Source: Aurantiacibacter luteus (lineage in GTDB: Bacteria > Pseudomonadota > Alphaproteobacteria > Sphingomonadales > Sphingomonadaceae). From it: 64,000 nt of DNA. Each line of letters opens with the position of its first letter. Positions within the stretch are counted from its first letter, which is position 1. Below are positions 27,433 through 38,422 of the stretch, in pieces. Below the pieces are notes generated by a model. That model did no database searches, was not told where the DNA came from, and was given only the letters and a program-made list of their open reading frames with translations. The position numbers and the translations under genes are program-made. The DNA lies in contig NZ_LBHB01000002.1 of the NCBI RefSeq assembly GCF_001010945.1, positions 1,000,701-1,064,700 on the forward strand, read 5' to 3'.

Positions 27433-27458
27433 TACGGGCAAGGCGGCGACTTGGTTCC
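27433..27458 (-). promoter_or_regulatory. EcfG-like promoter of the seven-gene stress operon
   Basis: Minus strand: GGAAC (27458-27454), 17 nt, CGTA (27436-27433); one mismatch to CGTT. Located just after the dapD stop. It shares the extended -35 GGAACCAAG with the PPOX promoter. Confidence 0.6.
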
Positions 27459-27466
27459 TACCGGCT

Positions 27467-28306
27467 TTAGTCCCGCAGCAGTTCGTTGATGCCGGTCTTG
27501 GAGCGGGTCTGCGCGTCCACTGTCTTGACGATTACGGCGCAGTAGAGGGCCGGGCCGGGTGAGCCGTCGGGCAGCGGCTTGCCGGGCAGGCTGCCGGGCA
27601 CGACCACGGCATAGGGCGGCACCACGCCGCGGTGGACCTCGCCGGTCTGGCGGTCGACGATCTTCGTGGACGAGCCGAGATAGACGCCCATCGAAAGCAC
27701 CGCGCCTTCGCCCACGCGCACGCCCTCGGCCACCTCCGCGCGGGCGCCGATGAAGGCGCCGTCGCCGATGATGACAGGTTCGGCCTGCAGCGGCTCGAGC
27801 ACGCCGCCGATCCCCGCGCCGCCCGAGAGGTGCACGTTGCGCCCGATCTGCGCGCAGCTGCCGACGGTCGCCCAGGTATCGACCATCGTGCCTTCGCCCA
27901 CGTAGGCGCCGATGTTGACGAAGCTGGGCATCAGCACCGTGCCGGGCGCGATGTAGCTGCCGCGCCGCGCCACGGCGCCGGGCACCACGCGAAATCCCGC
28001 TTCCTCGAACCGGTCCTGCCCCCAGCCGGCGAACTTGCTGGAGACCTTGTCGAAGGCCGGGCTGCCCCCCGATCCGCCGTCCATCACCCGGTTGTCGTAA
28101 AGGCGAAAGCTGAGCAGCACTGCCTTCTTCAGCCACTGGTTTACCTGCCAGCCGCCCGCGCCGTCGGGCTCGGCCACGCGCGCCTCGCCTTTGTCGAGCA
28201 GGTCGATCGCCGCGTCCACGGCCTTGCGCACTTCGCTGTCGGCGGCGCTGACTTCGCCGCGGTTCTCCCAGGCTTGCTCGATGACGGTAACGAGTTCGGC
28301 GGACAT
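27467..28306 (-). CDS. dapD: Tetrahydrodipicolinate N-succinyltransferase DapD
   Basis: Succinyl-CoA-dependent step of lysine/diaminopimelate synthesis. 279 residues: helical N-terminal domain, then a left-handed beta-helix with hexapeptide repeats ([21 protein letters not shown] onward). Start at ATG 28306, with AGGAG upstream; the longer open frame is noncoding. Single-gene unit. Confidence 0.95.
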   Translation of the reverse strand: MSAELVTVIEQAWENRGEVSAADSEVRKAVDAAIDLLDKGEARVAEPDGAGGWQVNQWLKKAVLLSFRLYDNRVMDGGSGGSPAFDKVSSKFAGWGQDRFEEAGFRVVPGAVARRGSYIAPGTVLMPSFVNIGAYVGEGTMVDTWATVGSCAQIGRNVHLSGGAGIGGVLEPLQAEPVIIGDGAFIGARAEVAEGVRVGEGAVLSMGVYLGSSTKIVDRQTGEVHRGVVPPYAVVVPGSLPGKPLPDGSPGPALYCAVIVKTVDAQTRSKTGINELLRD

Positions 28307-28469
28307 GGCGCTTCTCCTGCGGCTGTGGCGATATGCGGCCCTGCGGCTAGCCGCTGGTGAGGGCGGGCACAAGATCGCAACCATTTGGCGGGAAGTTGCG
28401 TTCACTGGCAGGTTCAGCCACCGTTAGGGTGGCGCCAAGCATTCCTGCGATACAAGAAGGGATCGCGCA

Positions 28470-30890
28470 ATGGGACAGGATGGCGGGCGCTCGCGCCTCA
28501 AGAGCTGGCACGTGGGTGCCTCGCTGGGGGCACTGGCGTTGCTGGCAGCTTGCGGCGGTGGTGGTGGAGGCGCTCCGCCCGTGCTCGGCAGCCCCCCGCC
28601 CGCGCCGGCCCCGACGCCATCGCCCACGCCCACACCCACACCCACACCCACACCAACTCCGGCGCCGACACCCTCGCCGACCCCGCCGCCGGCGACCGGC
28701 AGCTTCCCGCTGCAACCCGTGCCGAGCCAGTTCAACACGCGCGAGCTGCGCGATTCCGACGGGCCGAGCCAGCACAATGCGCCCAGCATCTGGGCCGGCG
28801 GGCGCACTGGCGCGGGCGTGACCGTGGCGGTGGTGGACACCGGCATCGATCCCGACAGCCCGGAATTCGCCGGTCGTCTCTCGCCAGCGTCGAAGGACAT
28901 CTATGGCACGCGCGGGGTAGAGGGGCCGGACGACCACGGCACGCTGGTGGCCATGGTGGCCGCCGCCGCGCGCGACAACACCGGCATCCTCGGCATGGCA
29001 TGGGGCTCCACCGTCCTCGCCATCCGCGCCGACGAGCCGAACAGCTGCGGCGGCGACAATGCCGCCGATCCCACCACTGATTGCGCCTTCACCGACACGG
29101 CGATCGCAAATTCGATCGACTACGCGGTCGCCAACGGGGCGAAGGTCGTCAACCTCTCGCTCGGCGGGCCCGATCCGATCACCAGCCGGCTCTCGGCCGC
29201 CGTGCGCCGCGCGGTGGACTCGGGCGTATTCATGGTGGTGGCGGCAGGCAACGAGGGCCTGCCCGAGCTCGAGGCCTTCGGGCGCACAATGGTCGATGCG
29301 GGCAACGGCGGGCTGATAATCGCAGGCTCAGTGGGCGAGAGCTACATCATTTCGGACTTCTCGAACCGTGCCGGGGCCAACCCGACCTACTACCTCGCCG
29401 CGCGGGGCGAGCGGATCTGTTGCACCTACGAGAACGGGCAGCTTTACGTCGATGCCGACGGGTTCGCCTACCTCTTCTCCGGCACCAGCTTCGCCGCGCC
29501 GCAGATTGCCGGGGCGGCGGCCTTGCTGGCGCAGGCCTTTCCCAACCTCACCGGGCGGCAGATCACCGACATCCTGCTGCGCAGCGCGTTCGATGCGGGC
29601 GCGTCGGGGCCGGACGCGGTCTATGGCCGGGGCATCCTCGACGTGTTCCGCGCCTTCCAGCCGCTCGGCGCGACCGCCATCGCCGGGCAGACCGCATCGC
29701 TGCCGCTGGGCGACGGCACCGGCGTCGCCTCGACGGCGATGGGCGATGCCTTTGCCCGCGTGCGCCTGCCCACGATCGTCACCGACGAATATGGCCGGGC
29801 CTTTTCCACCGACCTTTCGGGCACGCTTGCCTCCGCCGAGCTGCAACCGCGGCTCTACGGCGCGCTTGGACAGCAGGTGCGCTCCGTCGCGGCGGGCAGC
29901 GAGCGGGCGAGCATGGCCTTTTCCATCGACGCGCGCGGGCGGCAGGGTCCGCGCATCGCCGCGCTCCGCCTGAGCGAGGAGGATGCCGAACAGGCGCGCG
30001 TGCTGGCGGCCCAGGTGGCCGTGCAGCTCTCGCCGCGCACCGAGCTGGCCATGGCCTATCGCCAGGGCGCGGACGGTCTCGCGGCGCAGTTGCGCGATGC
30101 GGAGCGCCCTGCCTTCATGATTGCTGGCACCAGCCGCGATACCGGGATGCTGGAAGGCACCGATGCCGCCTTCGCCCTGCGTCATCGGCTGGGCGACTGG
30201 GGCCTGACGGTCAGCGGCGAGAGCGGCTCCACCGTCACCGCCGCCAGCGTGCGCCACGCCGCCGAGATGCGCGGTCGCCGGGTGGACGAGGATGTGGCGA
30301 GCCTGGGCCTTGCGCTCGATCGCCGCTTCGGCGAGCTCGACACCGCGCTCGGCCTGACCTGGACGGCGGAGGACCGCACCGTGCTCGGGGCGCGCTTCCA
30401 CGAAGGGTTCGGGCTGGAAGGCAGCGACACGCTATTCATGGATCTCGACCTCGGCTGGCGACCGGCGGACCGCTGGCGTCTGGGTGCATCGTGGCGGCAG
30501 GGCTTCACCACGCTGGCCGACGCGCCGCTCGTGGGTGCGGGCTCGCGGCTCGCCAGCAACGCCTGGGCGCTCGACCTGGCGCGCACCGGGGCCTTTGCCC
30601 CGAACGACACGCTGGCGCTGCGCCTGTCGCAGCCGCTGCGCGTATCGGGCGGCGGGGTGAACCTGCTGCTGCCGTCGGACTGGAGCTACGAGACCCTGTC
30701 GGCTTCCTACGCCGAGCACCGGCTCGACCTCACGCCCTCGGGCCGCGAGCTGATCGGCGAGCTGGCTTGGCGGGGCGCGCTGTGGGGCGGCGATGCGGGC
30801 GCGAGCCTGTTCTATCGCCACCAGCCCGGCCACTTCGCGGGCCGCCCGGCGGACCACGGCGTGGCGTTCCGCTGGGGACGCCGCTTCTAG
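28470..30890 (+). CDS. S8 subtilisin-like autotransporter protease
   Basis: 806 residues. Lipobox-like LAAC at 25-28 and poly-Gly, a Pro/Thr linker (41-76), a subtilase domain with Asp123 (VVDTGID), His156 (DDHGTLVA) and Ser340 (SGTSFAAP), then a C-terminal half (about 450-806) of repeated amphipathic strands ending in Phe (FRWGRRF), as in an autotransporter barrel. Likely surface-displayed. A lipobox in front of a barrel protein is unusual, so the Cys may be incidental. Ends in a 4-nt convergent overlap with gmk. Confidence 0.87.
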   Translation: MGQDGGRSRLKSWHVGASLGALALLAACGGGGGGAPPVLGSPPPAPAPTPSPTPTPTPTPTPTPAPTPSPTPPPATGSFPLQPVPSQFNTRELRDSDGPSQHNAPSIWAGGRTGAGVTVAVVDTGIDPDSPEFAGRLSPASKDIYGTRGVEGPDDHGTLVAMVAAAARDNTGILGMAWGSTVLAIRADEPNSCGGDNAADPTTDCAFTDTAIANSIDYAVANGAKVVNLSLGGPDPITSRLSAAVRRAVDSGVFMVVAAGNEGLPELEAFGRTMVDAGNGGLIIAGSVGESYIISDFSNRAGANPTYYLAARGERICCTYENGQLYVDADGFAYLFSGTSFAAPQIAGAAALLAQAFPNLTGRQITDILLRSAFDAGASGPDAVYGRGILDVFRAFQPLGATAIAGQTASLPLGDGTGVASTAMGDAFARVRLPTIVTDEYGRAFSTDLSGTLASAELQPRLYGALGQQVRSVAAGSERASMAFSIDARGRQGPRIAALRLSEEDAEQARVLAAQVAVQLSPRTELAMAYRQGADGLAAQLRDAERPAFMIAGTSRDTGMLEGTDAAFALRHRLGDWGLTVSGESGSTVTAASVRHAAEMRGRRVDEDVASLGLALDRRFGELDTALGLTWTAEDRTVLGARFHEGFGLEGSDTLFMDLDLGWRPADRWRLGASWRQGFTTLADAPLVGAGSRLASNAWALDLARTGAFAPNDTLALRLSQPLRVSGGGVNLLLPSDWSYETLSASYAEHRLDLTPSGRELIGELAWRGALWGGDAGASLFYRHQPGHFAGRPADHGVAFRWGRRF
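28623..28652 (+). repeat. Hexanucleotide microsatellite
   Basis: Four perfect CCCACA units plus one CCCACG in tandem, within the Pro-Thr linker of the S8 protease. The unit equals two codons, so slippage would lengthen or shorten the linker without a frameshift. Confidence 0.8.
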
Positions 30891-31546
30891 GCCGAGCCGG
30901 GGTCCTGCCGCATCAGGCCGCGGGTGAAATCGACGAGGCCGGTCTGGCGCGCGCGGCGCATCCGCTCGGCATCGAGGATGGTGCGGACCTTGGCGAAACA
31001 TTCGTCGATGTCGTCGTTGACTACCACGAAATCGTAGCCGTCCCAGTGGCTGATCTCGCTGCGGGCGCGGGACATTCGGCCCTCAATCACCTGCTCGCTG
31101 TCGGTGCCGCGTCCGCGCAACCGGTCTTCCAGCTCGTCAATGCTGGGCGGCAGCAGGAAAACGCGCACCACGTCGGTTTCCATGCGCTGGTAGAGTTGCT
31201 GCGTGCCCTGCCAGTCGATGTCGAACAGGAAGTCCTGCCCGGCCTTCAGGCCTGCCTTGATGTGCGCCTTGGGGGTGCCGTAGTTGTTGCCGAACACCTC
31301 GGCCCATTCCAGCATCTCGCCGTCCTCGACCATGCGGGCGAATTCGGCGCGGTCGACGAAATGATAATCCTTACCGTCGACCTCGCCGGGGCGCGGCGGG
31401 CGGGTGGTGACGGAGACGGACATGGCGATCTCCCCGTCCTCGGCCAGCAGGCGGCGCGCGACGGTGGTCTTGCCCGCGCCGGAGGGCGAGGAGAGGATGA
31501 ACATCAGCCCGCGGCGGGCGAGGTTGTGACTATGCTGGTCGGCCAT
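30887..31546 (-). CDS. gmk: Guanylate kinase
   Basis: GMP to GDP phosphorylation. 219 residues: P-loop SSPSGAGKTT at 19-28, the GMP-binding TTRPPRPGEVDGKDYHF and FDIDWQGT. ATG at 31546. Family length and motifs are typical. Confidence 0.96.
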   Translation of the reverse strand: MADQHSHNLARRGLMFILSSPSGAGKTTVARRLLAEDGEIAMSVSVTTRPPRPGEVDGKDYHFVDRAEFARMVEDGEMLEWAEVFGNNYGTPKAHIKAGLKAGQDFLFDIDWQGTQQLYQRMETDVVRVFLLPPSIDELEDRLRGRGTDSEQVIEGRMSRARSEISHWDGYDFVVVNDDIDECFAKVRTILDAERMRRARQTGLVDFTRGLMRQDPGSA

Positions 31547-31605
31547 GCGGCTGCTTGCGCGCGGGGGCCGGGCAAATCAAGCCCCGTGCGGGGGCGGGGG
31601 AGCCG

Positions 31606-32025
31606 TCAGTCCTCGCCCTGCTCGCGCAGTGCCTTGTCGCCCGCGCGGCGCGAGGCGCGCAGCGACTTGCTGCGATCGAACAGCGTCTTCACCAGCAGGC
31701 CGCCCGTGACCAGAGCCGCGCCGGGAATTGAGCGGGTGGCGACCTTGGTCACCCCGTAGGCTGTCAGCGTGTGCATCAGCGAGCGGTTCTCCACCGCGTC
31801 CTTCGCGAACTGGCTGCCGTACCGCTTGCCCAGGATCGCCTTTTCCACCGTCATGCGCGCGAGGCGACCGACGCTGCGGAGCATGATGTCGTTGATGATG
31901 AGGTTGGTGGACGGATTGGTGCTGGGGCCGGGCACGTCGTTCTGGCCGTGATACCCCAGCGTGTCGCGCGTCTCGCTCACCTTGTTCGCGATGCGATCGG
32001 TGATGTGCCTGCTGCGTCGTGCCAT
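31606..32025 (-). CDS. Conserved hypothetical protein
   Basis: 139 residues from ATG 32025 (AGGGG upstream); a second ATG at 32040 lacks one. Basic and helical, with a short hydrophobic stretch ([15 protein letters not shown] near 104-118) that could be a membrane-associated helix. No family recognised. Lies between sspB and gmk on the same strand. Confidence 0.7.
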   Translation of the reverse strand: MARRSRHITDRIANKVSETRDTLGYHGQNDVPGPSTNPSTNLIINDIMLRSVGRLARMTVEKAILGKRYGSQFAKDAVENRSLMHTLTAYGVTKVATRSIPGAALVTGGLLVKTLFDRSKSLRASRRAGDKALREQGED

Positions 32026-32064
32026 CGTCTGCCCCTGCATTGCCGGGGGACGAGTGCCGCCGGT

Positions 32065-32568
32065 CTATTTCTTGCGGCCGAAATCGACCGTGACGACGTT
32101 CGATCCGTCCTCGCTCTTGGCAATGTCCGGGCGCTCGCCTTGTTCCGGCGCGTCGTTCTCCGCGTCCTCGTGCTCGGCGGGCTCGATGTCGGCGACGGAC
32201 GCCTGGAACTGCAGTCCGAAATCGACCGCCGGATCGACGAAGGCGGTGATGGCGGAGAAGGGAATCGAGAGCTTCGACGGGATCTGGTTGAAGCTCAGCC
32301 CGACCGAGAAGCCGGTGTCGGTTACGTTCAGGTCCCAGAACTTGTTCTGCAGGACGATCGTCATCTCGTCCGGGAAGCGCGCGGTCAGCGCGGGCGGGAT
32401 GACCACGCCCGGCGCCGCGGTCTTGAAGGTGATGTAGAAGTGGTGATCGCCCGGCAGCGCGCCGCCGGTCTGCTCCACCGAGCCGAGCACGCGGCCCACC
32501 ACGGCGCGCAGCGCCTCCTGCACGATCTCGTCGTAGGGGATCAGGCTGTCGGGCGCGGTCTCGCTCAT
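32065..32568 (-). CDS. sspB: SspB-like ClpXP adaptor
   Basis: 167 residues. Alphaproteobacterial SspB pattern: [49 protein letters not shown] and [13 protein letters not shown], with an acidic linker and a short C-terminal tail ([11 protein letters not shown]) expected to dock ClpX. Delivers ssrA-tagged proteins to ClpXP. ATG 32568 (MSET) preferred; ATG 32586 possible. Divergent from the his operon. Confidence 0.88.
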   Translation of the reverse strand: MSETAPDSLIPYDEIVQEALRAVVGRVLGSVEQTGGALPGDHHFYITFKTAAPGVVIPPALTARFPDEMTIVLQNKFWDLNVTDTGFSVGLSFNQIPSKLSIPFSAITAFVDPAVDFGLQFQASVADIEPAEHEDAENDAPEQGERPDIAKSEDGSNVVTVDFGRKK

Positions 32569-32679
32569 GGCGGCGTTCGTGGCCATGTGCGCGGGCGAAA
32601 TCAAGCGGCAATCGGCTTTGGCATCCGAAAGCCCATGCCCGCTTGCACCCCGCGCCCGCCCGCCTATAGGCTCGAGCCC

Positions 32680-33273
32680 ATGCGAACAGGCAGGATCGAG
32701 CGCAGGACCAAGGAAACCGCCATCACGGTCGAGGTGAACCTCGACGGGACGGGCGCCTACGACGTGAGCACGGGCGTCGGGTTTCTCGACCACATGATCG
32801 AGCAGTTCAGCCGCCACTCGCTGATCGACGTGACGCTGAAGTGCGATGGCGACCTGCACATCGACCAGCACCACACGACCGAGGATTCGGCCCTCGCGCT
32901 AGGGCAGGCGCTGGCCGATGCGCTCGGCGACAAGGGCGGCATCGGCCGATACGGCGAAGCACACTCGCCGATGGACGAGACGCTGGCGCGCGTGGTTCTC
33001 GATATCTCCGGGCGGCCCTACCTCGTGTGGAAGGTGCGCTTCACGCAAGAGAAGCTGGGCGAATGGGATACCGAGCTCATCGAGCACTGGTTCCACTCGG
33101 TCGCCCAGACGGCGGGGCTGACGCTGCACGTCCAGCAGCTCTACGGCAGCAACAACCACCACATCTGCGAGGCCGTGTTCAAGGGCTTCGCCCGCGCCAT
33201 GCGGCAGGCGGTGGAAATGGATGCGCGCAAGGGCGGCGCGGTGCCGAGCACCAAGGGGCAGCTGGGTGGCTGA
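32680..33273 (+). CDS. hisB: Imidazoleglycerol-phosphate dehydratase HisB
   Basis: 197 residues: [37 protein letters not shown], and EHWFHSVAQ with [19 protein letters not shown], the two His-rich metal sites. Sixth histidine step. ATG at 32680; the frame is open far upstream but noncoding. Heads the his operon. Confidence 0.96.
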   Translation: MRTGRIERRTKETAITVEVNLDGTGAYDVSTGVGFLDHMIEQFSRHSLIDVTLKCDGDLHIDQHHTTEDSALALGQALADALGDKGGIGRYGEAHSPMDETLARVVLDISGRPYLVWKVRFTQEKLGEWDTELIEHWFHSVAQTAGLTLHVQQLYGSNNHHICEAVFKGFARAMRQAVEMDARKGGAVPSTKGQLGG

Positions 33274-33281
33274 GACCCCAA

Positions 33282-33911
33282 ATGACTGAAGCCATTGCCT
33301 TGATCGATTACGGCGCGGGCAATCTTCATTCGGTCCACAATGCGCTGAAGGCGGCAGGGGCGGGGCGGGTGACCGTCACCGCCGACCCGGCGCTGGTACG
33401 CGGTGCGCGGCGGATCGTGCTGCCGGGCGTGGGCAGCTTTCGCGCCTGTTACGAGGGGCTGACGGGCATTCCCGGCATGGTCGAGGCGCTGGAGGCACGC
33501 GTGCTTGAAGACGGCGTGCCCTTCCTCGGCATCTGCGTCGGCATGCAGCTTCTCGCCACCCGCGGGCTGGAGCACGGCGAATGCCCCGGTCTCGGCTGGA
33601 TCCCCGGCGAGGTCCGCCCGATCGAGCGCACCGATCCCGCGATCAAGGTGCCGCACATGGGCTGGAACGACGTGGTGCGCGCCCGCCACCACGATGGAGC
33701 TGAGCTGATCGAGGAGGGCGAGGCCTATTTCCTTCACTCCTACCACTTCCAGCCCGAGGACGGCCACCACATGGCCGCGATGACCGACCACGGCGGTGGG
33801 CTGGTGGCGGCCGTGGCACGCGACAATATCCTCGGCGTGCAGTTCCACCCGGAAAAGAGCCAGCGCTACGGGCTGGGCCTGCTCGAACGCTTTCTGGAGT
33901 GGAGGCCATGA
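33282..33911 (+). CDS. hisH: Imidazole glycerol phosphate synthase subunit HisH
   Basis: Glutaminase subunit delivering ammonia to HisF. 209 residues: DYGAGNLHSV, nucleophile Cys85 in GICVGMQ and the His/Glu pair in FHPEKSQ. ATG 33282, 8 nt after hisB; overlaps hisA by 4 nt. Confidence 0.96.
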   Translation: MTEAIALIDYGAGNLHSVHNALKAAGAGRVTVTADPALVRGARRIVLPGVGSFRACYEGLTGIPGMVEALEARVLEDGVPFLGICVGMQLLATRGLEHGECPGLGWIPGEVRPIERTDPAIKVPHMGWNDVVRARHHDGAELIEEGEAYFLHSYHFQPEDGHHMAAMTDHGGGLVAAVARDNILGVQFHPEKSQRYGLGLLERFLEWRP

Positions 33912-34633
33912 TCGTTTTTCCCGCCATCGACCTCAAGGCCGGCGAGGTGGTGCGCCTGGCCGAGGGCGACATGGCCCGCGCCACCGTCTACGGCGACGAT
34001 CCTGCCGCGCAGGCCATGATTTTCGCCGAGGCCGGGGCGGGGCACCTGCACGTGGTCGATCTCGACGGCAGCTTCGCCGGGCGCGCCGAGAACCGCGAGG
34101 CGGTCGAGGCCATCGTCGCGGCCTTTCCCGGCTACGTTCAACTCGGCGGCGGCATCCGCGACGCGGCGGCGGTCGAGGGCTGGTTCGAGCTCGGCGTGGC
34201 GCGCGTTGTGATGGGTTCGGCGGCGTTGAAGGACCCCGATTTCGTCAAGGCCATGGCGCGCGAGTGGGAAGGCGGCATCGTCGTCGCCGTGGACGCGAAG
34301 GACGGCATGGTCGCGACCGAGGGCTGGGCCGAGGTCTCCGATGTGCCGGTGCGCGACATGGCCCGCCGCTTCGAGGACGCGGGTGTTGCCAGCCTGCTGT
34401 TCACCGACATCGGCCGCGACGGCCTGCTGAAAGGCTGCAACGTCGAGGCGACCGTCGACCTCGCGCGCAGCGTGGACATCCCGGTGATCGCCAGCGGCGG
34501 CGTAAAGGGCCTCGACGACATCCGGATGCTCGCGATCCACGCCGACGAGGGTATCGAAGGCGTCATTACGGGCCGCGCGCTTTACGAAGGCAAGCTCGAC
34601 CTGGCGACGGCGATAGCGATGGCCAGTCGGTGA
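33908..34633 (+). CDS. hisA: Phosphoribosylformimino-AICAR isomerase HisA
   Basis: 241-residue TIM barrel: FPAIDLKAGEVVRL (catalytic Asp8), GGGIRD and VIASGGVKGLDDI phosphate loops. ATG 33908 in a 4-nt overlap with hisH. Confidence 0.96.
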   Translation: MIVFPAIDLKAGEVVRLAEGDMARATVYGDDPAAQAMIFAEAGAGHLHVVDLDGSFAGRAENREAVEAIVAAFPGYVQLGGGIRDAAAVEGWFELGVARVVMGSAALKDPDFVKAMAREWEGGIVVAVDAKDGMVATEGWAEVSDVPVRDMARRFEDAGVASLLFTDIGRDGLLKGCNVEATVDLARSVDIPVIASGGVKGLDDIRMLAIHADEGIEGVITGRALYEGKLDLATAIAMASR

Positions 34634-34872
34634 GCGCGCGCGTTTCACGCCATCTGTGGCCTGCGCTCGCCGGGGCGCTGGTCTCCTTCGCCGTGCGCTA
34701 CGTTGTCGGTGACTTGCAGGTCGCGCTCATCGGCCTCGTCGTCTTTGCGCTGATCTACGTCGTCCTCGTCGTGCTGGCGCGGGCGATGAAATGGCCCGAC
34801 GCGCCGATGGTCAACGCCGTCGTCGCCACCGTTTCCACGACGGCGGCCTTCCTGGCGAGCCACGCGCAATGA
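34630..34872 (+). CDS. Small two-helix membrane protein in the his operon
   Basis: 80 residues from a GTG that overlaps the hisA stop (GTGA), ending in a 4-nt overlap with the hisF start (ATGA). Helix 1 about 10-26, helix 2 about 31-50, with a weaker C-terminal hydrophobic stretch (62-77). The double coupling argues that it is translated. No family recognised; no known histidine enzyme looks like this. Confidence 0.72.
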   Translation: MSARVSRHLWPALAGALVSFAVRYVVGDLQVALIGLVVFALIYVVLVVLARAMKWPDAPMVNAVVATVSTTAAFLASHAQ

Positions 34873-35633
34873 CCGTCCGCATCCGCGTCATCCCCTGCCT
34901 CGACGTCGCCGACGGGCGCGTGGTGAAGGGCGTGAACTTCGTCGACCTGCGCGACGCGGGCAATCCGGTGGAGCAGGCGCAGGCCTACAGCGAGGCGGGC
35001 GCGGACGAGCTGTGCTTCCTCGACATCTCCGCCAGCCACGAGGGGCGCAGCACGCTGCTCGACATGGTGCGCCGCACGGCCGAGGTCTGTTTCATGCCGC
35101 TGACTGTGGGCGGCGGGGTCGCCAGCGTGGATCATGCGCGCGCGCTGCTGCTGGCGGGCGCGGACAAGGTGGCGGTCAACTCCGCCGCGGTGCGCCGGCC
35201 CGAGATCGTCGCCGACATCGCGGATCGCATGGGCAGCCAGTGCGCCGTCGCCAGCGTGGATGCGCGGCAGGTCGAGCCGCGCCGGTGGGAGATCTTCACC
35301 CATGGCGGACGGCGCGAGACGGGGATCGACGCGCTCGAACACGCGGTGCGGCTCGCTGAACTCGGCGCCGGCGAACTGCTTGTCACCAGCATGGACGGCG
35401 ACGGGACGCAGAAGGGCTATGACCTCGCGCTGACCCGCGCCATTGCCGATGCCGTCAGCATTCCGGTGGTGGCGAGCGGGGGCGTGGGCACGCTGGAACA
35501 CTTGGTCGAGGGCGTGACGAAGGGCGGGGCCAGCGCGGTGCTGGCCGCGAGCATCTTCCATTTCGGCACCCATACCATCGCCGAGGCCCACGCGGCCCTG
35601 CGCGAGGCGGGCCTCCCGGCACGGCAGACCTGA
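34869..35633 (+). CDS. hisF: Imidazole glycerol phosphate synthase subunit HisF
   Basis: Cyclase barrel partner of HisH. 254 residues: [16 protein letters not shown] (catalytic Asp12), [14 protein letters not shown] (second Asp) and [15 protein letters not shown] 34869 coupled to the small membrane gene. Confidence 0.96.
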   Translation: MTVRIRVIPCLDVADGRVVKGVNFVDLRDAGNPVEQAQAYSEAGADELCFLDISASHEGRSTLLDMVRRTAEVCFMPLTVGGGVASVDHARALLLAGADKVAVNSAAVRRPEIVADIADRMGSQCAVASVDARQVEPRRWEIFTHGGRRETGIDALEHAVRLAELGAGELLVTSMDGDGTQKGYDLALTRAIADAVSIPVVASGGVGTLEHLVEGVTKGGASAVLAASIFHFGTHTIAEAHAALREAGLPARQT

Positions 35634-35715
35634 TCCCTGCAGACGGCCGGTCCCGAAGCGGGACAGCGCCCAAACGGCGATTGTGCAATGCGGCAAAATG
35701 GCAGACTGCCGCGCC

Positions 35716-35889
35716 ATGACCGCGCGATTCGTCCTTGCCGCCTTCGCCACGCTCGCCGTGGCCGTCCCCGCCGCCGCGCAGGCGACGCAGGTGCCCGAGG
35801 CTTCGAGCATGACGCTGTTCGCGATGGGTGCGGCAGGCGTGATGATCGGCCGCCGCCTCGCACGCCGCAAGGCCGACCGCGACAGCTAG
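35716..35889 (+). CDS. Minimal PEP-CTERM-like protein
   Basis: 57 residues from ATG 35716: a signal peptide (to ...VPAAAQA, about residue 22), followed almost at once by a PEP-CTERM-type sorting tail, VPEASS, a hydrophobic stretch, then RRLARRK. There is practically no mature domain between the export signal and the anchor. It lies between hisF and hisE. Sorting-family assignment is by pattern only (VPEA rather than VPEP). Confidence 0.65.
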   Translation: MTARFVLAAFATLAVAVPAAAQATQVPEASSMTLFAMGAAGVMIGRRLARRKADRDS

Positions 35890-35936
35890 CCAATCCGCTT
35901 GACCTGCCGCCCCGCGCTCCGGCATTGCGCCGGGCG

Positions 35937-36254
35937 ATGGACACGCTCACCCGCCTCGAGGCCACGATCGCCGAGCGCCGCGCCGCTTCGCCCGACGAAA
36001 GCTACGTCGCCCGGCTGAACGCCAAGGGCCTGCCCAAGATCGCGCAGAAACTGGGCGAGGAAGCGACAGAGACGGTGATCGCCGCATTGTCCGGCACCAG
36101 CCAGGAGCTGGCGGGCGAGGCCGCCGACCTGCTGTTCCACCTACTGGTCCTGCTTGATGCCAGGCACGTGCAGCTCGCCGACGTGCTGGCCGAACTGGAC
36201 CGCCGCGAGGGCACTTCGGGCCTCGCCGAGAAAGCCGCGAGGACACAAGACTGA
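35937..36254 (+). CDS. hisE: Phosphoribosyl-ATP pyrophosphatase HisE
   Basis: 105 residues, MazG-like all-alpha: SYVARLNAKGLPKIAQKLGE, EATETVIAAL, and GEAADLLFHLLVLL with the Glu/Asp metal ligands. Second histidine step. Overlaps the HIT gene by one base. Confidence 0.95.
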   Translation: MDTLTRLEATIAERRAASPDESYVARLNAKGLPKIAQKLGEEATETVIAALSGTSQELAGEAADLLFHLLVLLDARHVQLADVLAELDRREGTSGLAEKAARTQD

Positions 36255-36631
36255 TGCCGATCGACCCGACCCTGCCCTACGACGACCAGAACGTCTTCGC
36301 GAAGATCCTGCGCGGCGAGATCCCATGCAACAAGGTCTACGAGGACGAGCACGCGCTCGCCTTTCACGACATCGCCCCGCAGGCGCCCGTGCATATCCTC
36401 GTCATCCCCAAGGGCCCCTGGGTCAGCTGGGACGACTTTTCCGAGCGCGCCCCGGCCGACGAGATCGCCGGCTTCGTGCGCGCCGTGGGCCATGTCGCGC
36501 GCGAGCAAGGGCTGCCGGTGCGCGGCTACCGGCTGCTTGCCAACGTGGGCCGCAACGGCGGGCAGGAAGTGCCGCACCTGCACGTGCACCTGTTCGGCGG
36601 CGGGCCGCTGGGACCGATGCTGGCGCGCTAG
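36254..36631 (+). CDS. HIT-family nucleotide hydrolase (HinT-like)
   Basis: 125 residues with the histidine triad HLHVHLFGG near the C terminus and FAKILRGEIPCNKVYED at the N terminus. Hydrolyses adenosine phosphoramidates in this family. Often follows hisE in alphaproteobacteria; translationally coupled here. Confidence 0.93.
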   Translation: MPIDPTLPYDDQNVFAKILRGEIPCNKVYEDEHALAFHDIAPQAPVHILVIPKGPWVSWDDFSERAPADEIAGFVRAVGHVAREQGLPVRGYRLLANVGRNGGQEVPHLHVHLFGGGPLGPMLAR

Positions 36632-36752
36632 GCTGACGGGGCTTCGGCAAGGCCTCGGCAACGCTCGGCAACGCTTCGTCGACGGTTAACCACGGTTGAT
36701 GCTGTTCGGCGTTTTGCAAGCGGCGCGGCTGTCGTTAAGGCGCGGGTCACCT

Positions 36753-37204
36753 ATGCAGCCCGACTTGCAACTGCCCTCCGGACTTATCGCGGGGTCGCGC
36801 CACAGCTTCCCGGTGCGCGTCTACTTCGAGGATACCGACCTGTCCGGCATCGCCTACCACGCCAATTACCTGAAATGGTGCGAGCGTGCGCGCAGCGACC
36901 TGCTGCGCCTGCTCGGCATCGACCAGCGCGCCGCGCACGAGGCGGGCGAGGGGTATTACGCCGTCTCCGAGGCGCAGATCAAATGGCGTCGGCCTGCCCG
37001 GTTCGAAGACGTGCTGCGGGTTGAAACCGAGGCGCTGGACGTGCGCGCCGCCAGCGCCCGCCTGCTCCAGAAGGTATTTCGCGGCGAGGACCTGCTCGCC
37101 GAGATCGAGATCGTAGCGGCCTTTCTCGCCGCCGACGGACGCCCCAAGCGTCAGCCCGAAAGCTGGCGCGCGGCGTTTGCCAACTTCACCCGGAAAGACC
37201 CAGA

Positions 37205-37208
<4 letters not shown>
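36753..37208 (+). CDS. ybgC: YbgC/FadM-family acyl-CoA thioesterase
   Basis: 151 residues, hot-dog fold: VYFEDTDLSGIAYHANYLKW carries the catalytic Asp/His region. First gene of the tol-pal cluster, as in most proteobacteria. ATG 36753 chosen; an upstream ATG at 36699 would add residues not in the family. Overlaps tolQ by 4 nt. Confidence 0.92.
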
Positions 37209-38421
<1,213 letters not shown>

Positions 38422-38422
38422 G

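Noticed and set aside
28623..28652. Phase-variable microsatellite
   Set aside because: The 6-nt unit preserves the reading frame, so it could change linker length but not switch the gene off.
29081..31759. 892-codon frame overlapping the S8 protease and gmk
   Set aside because: Arg/Gly/Ala-rich out-of-frame translation across two real genes on opposite strands; no start signal.
31771..32679. N-terminal extension of hisB
   Set aside because: The frame is open by GC bias, but the extension is antisense to two minus-strand genes and unlike HisB.
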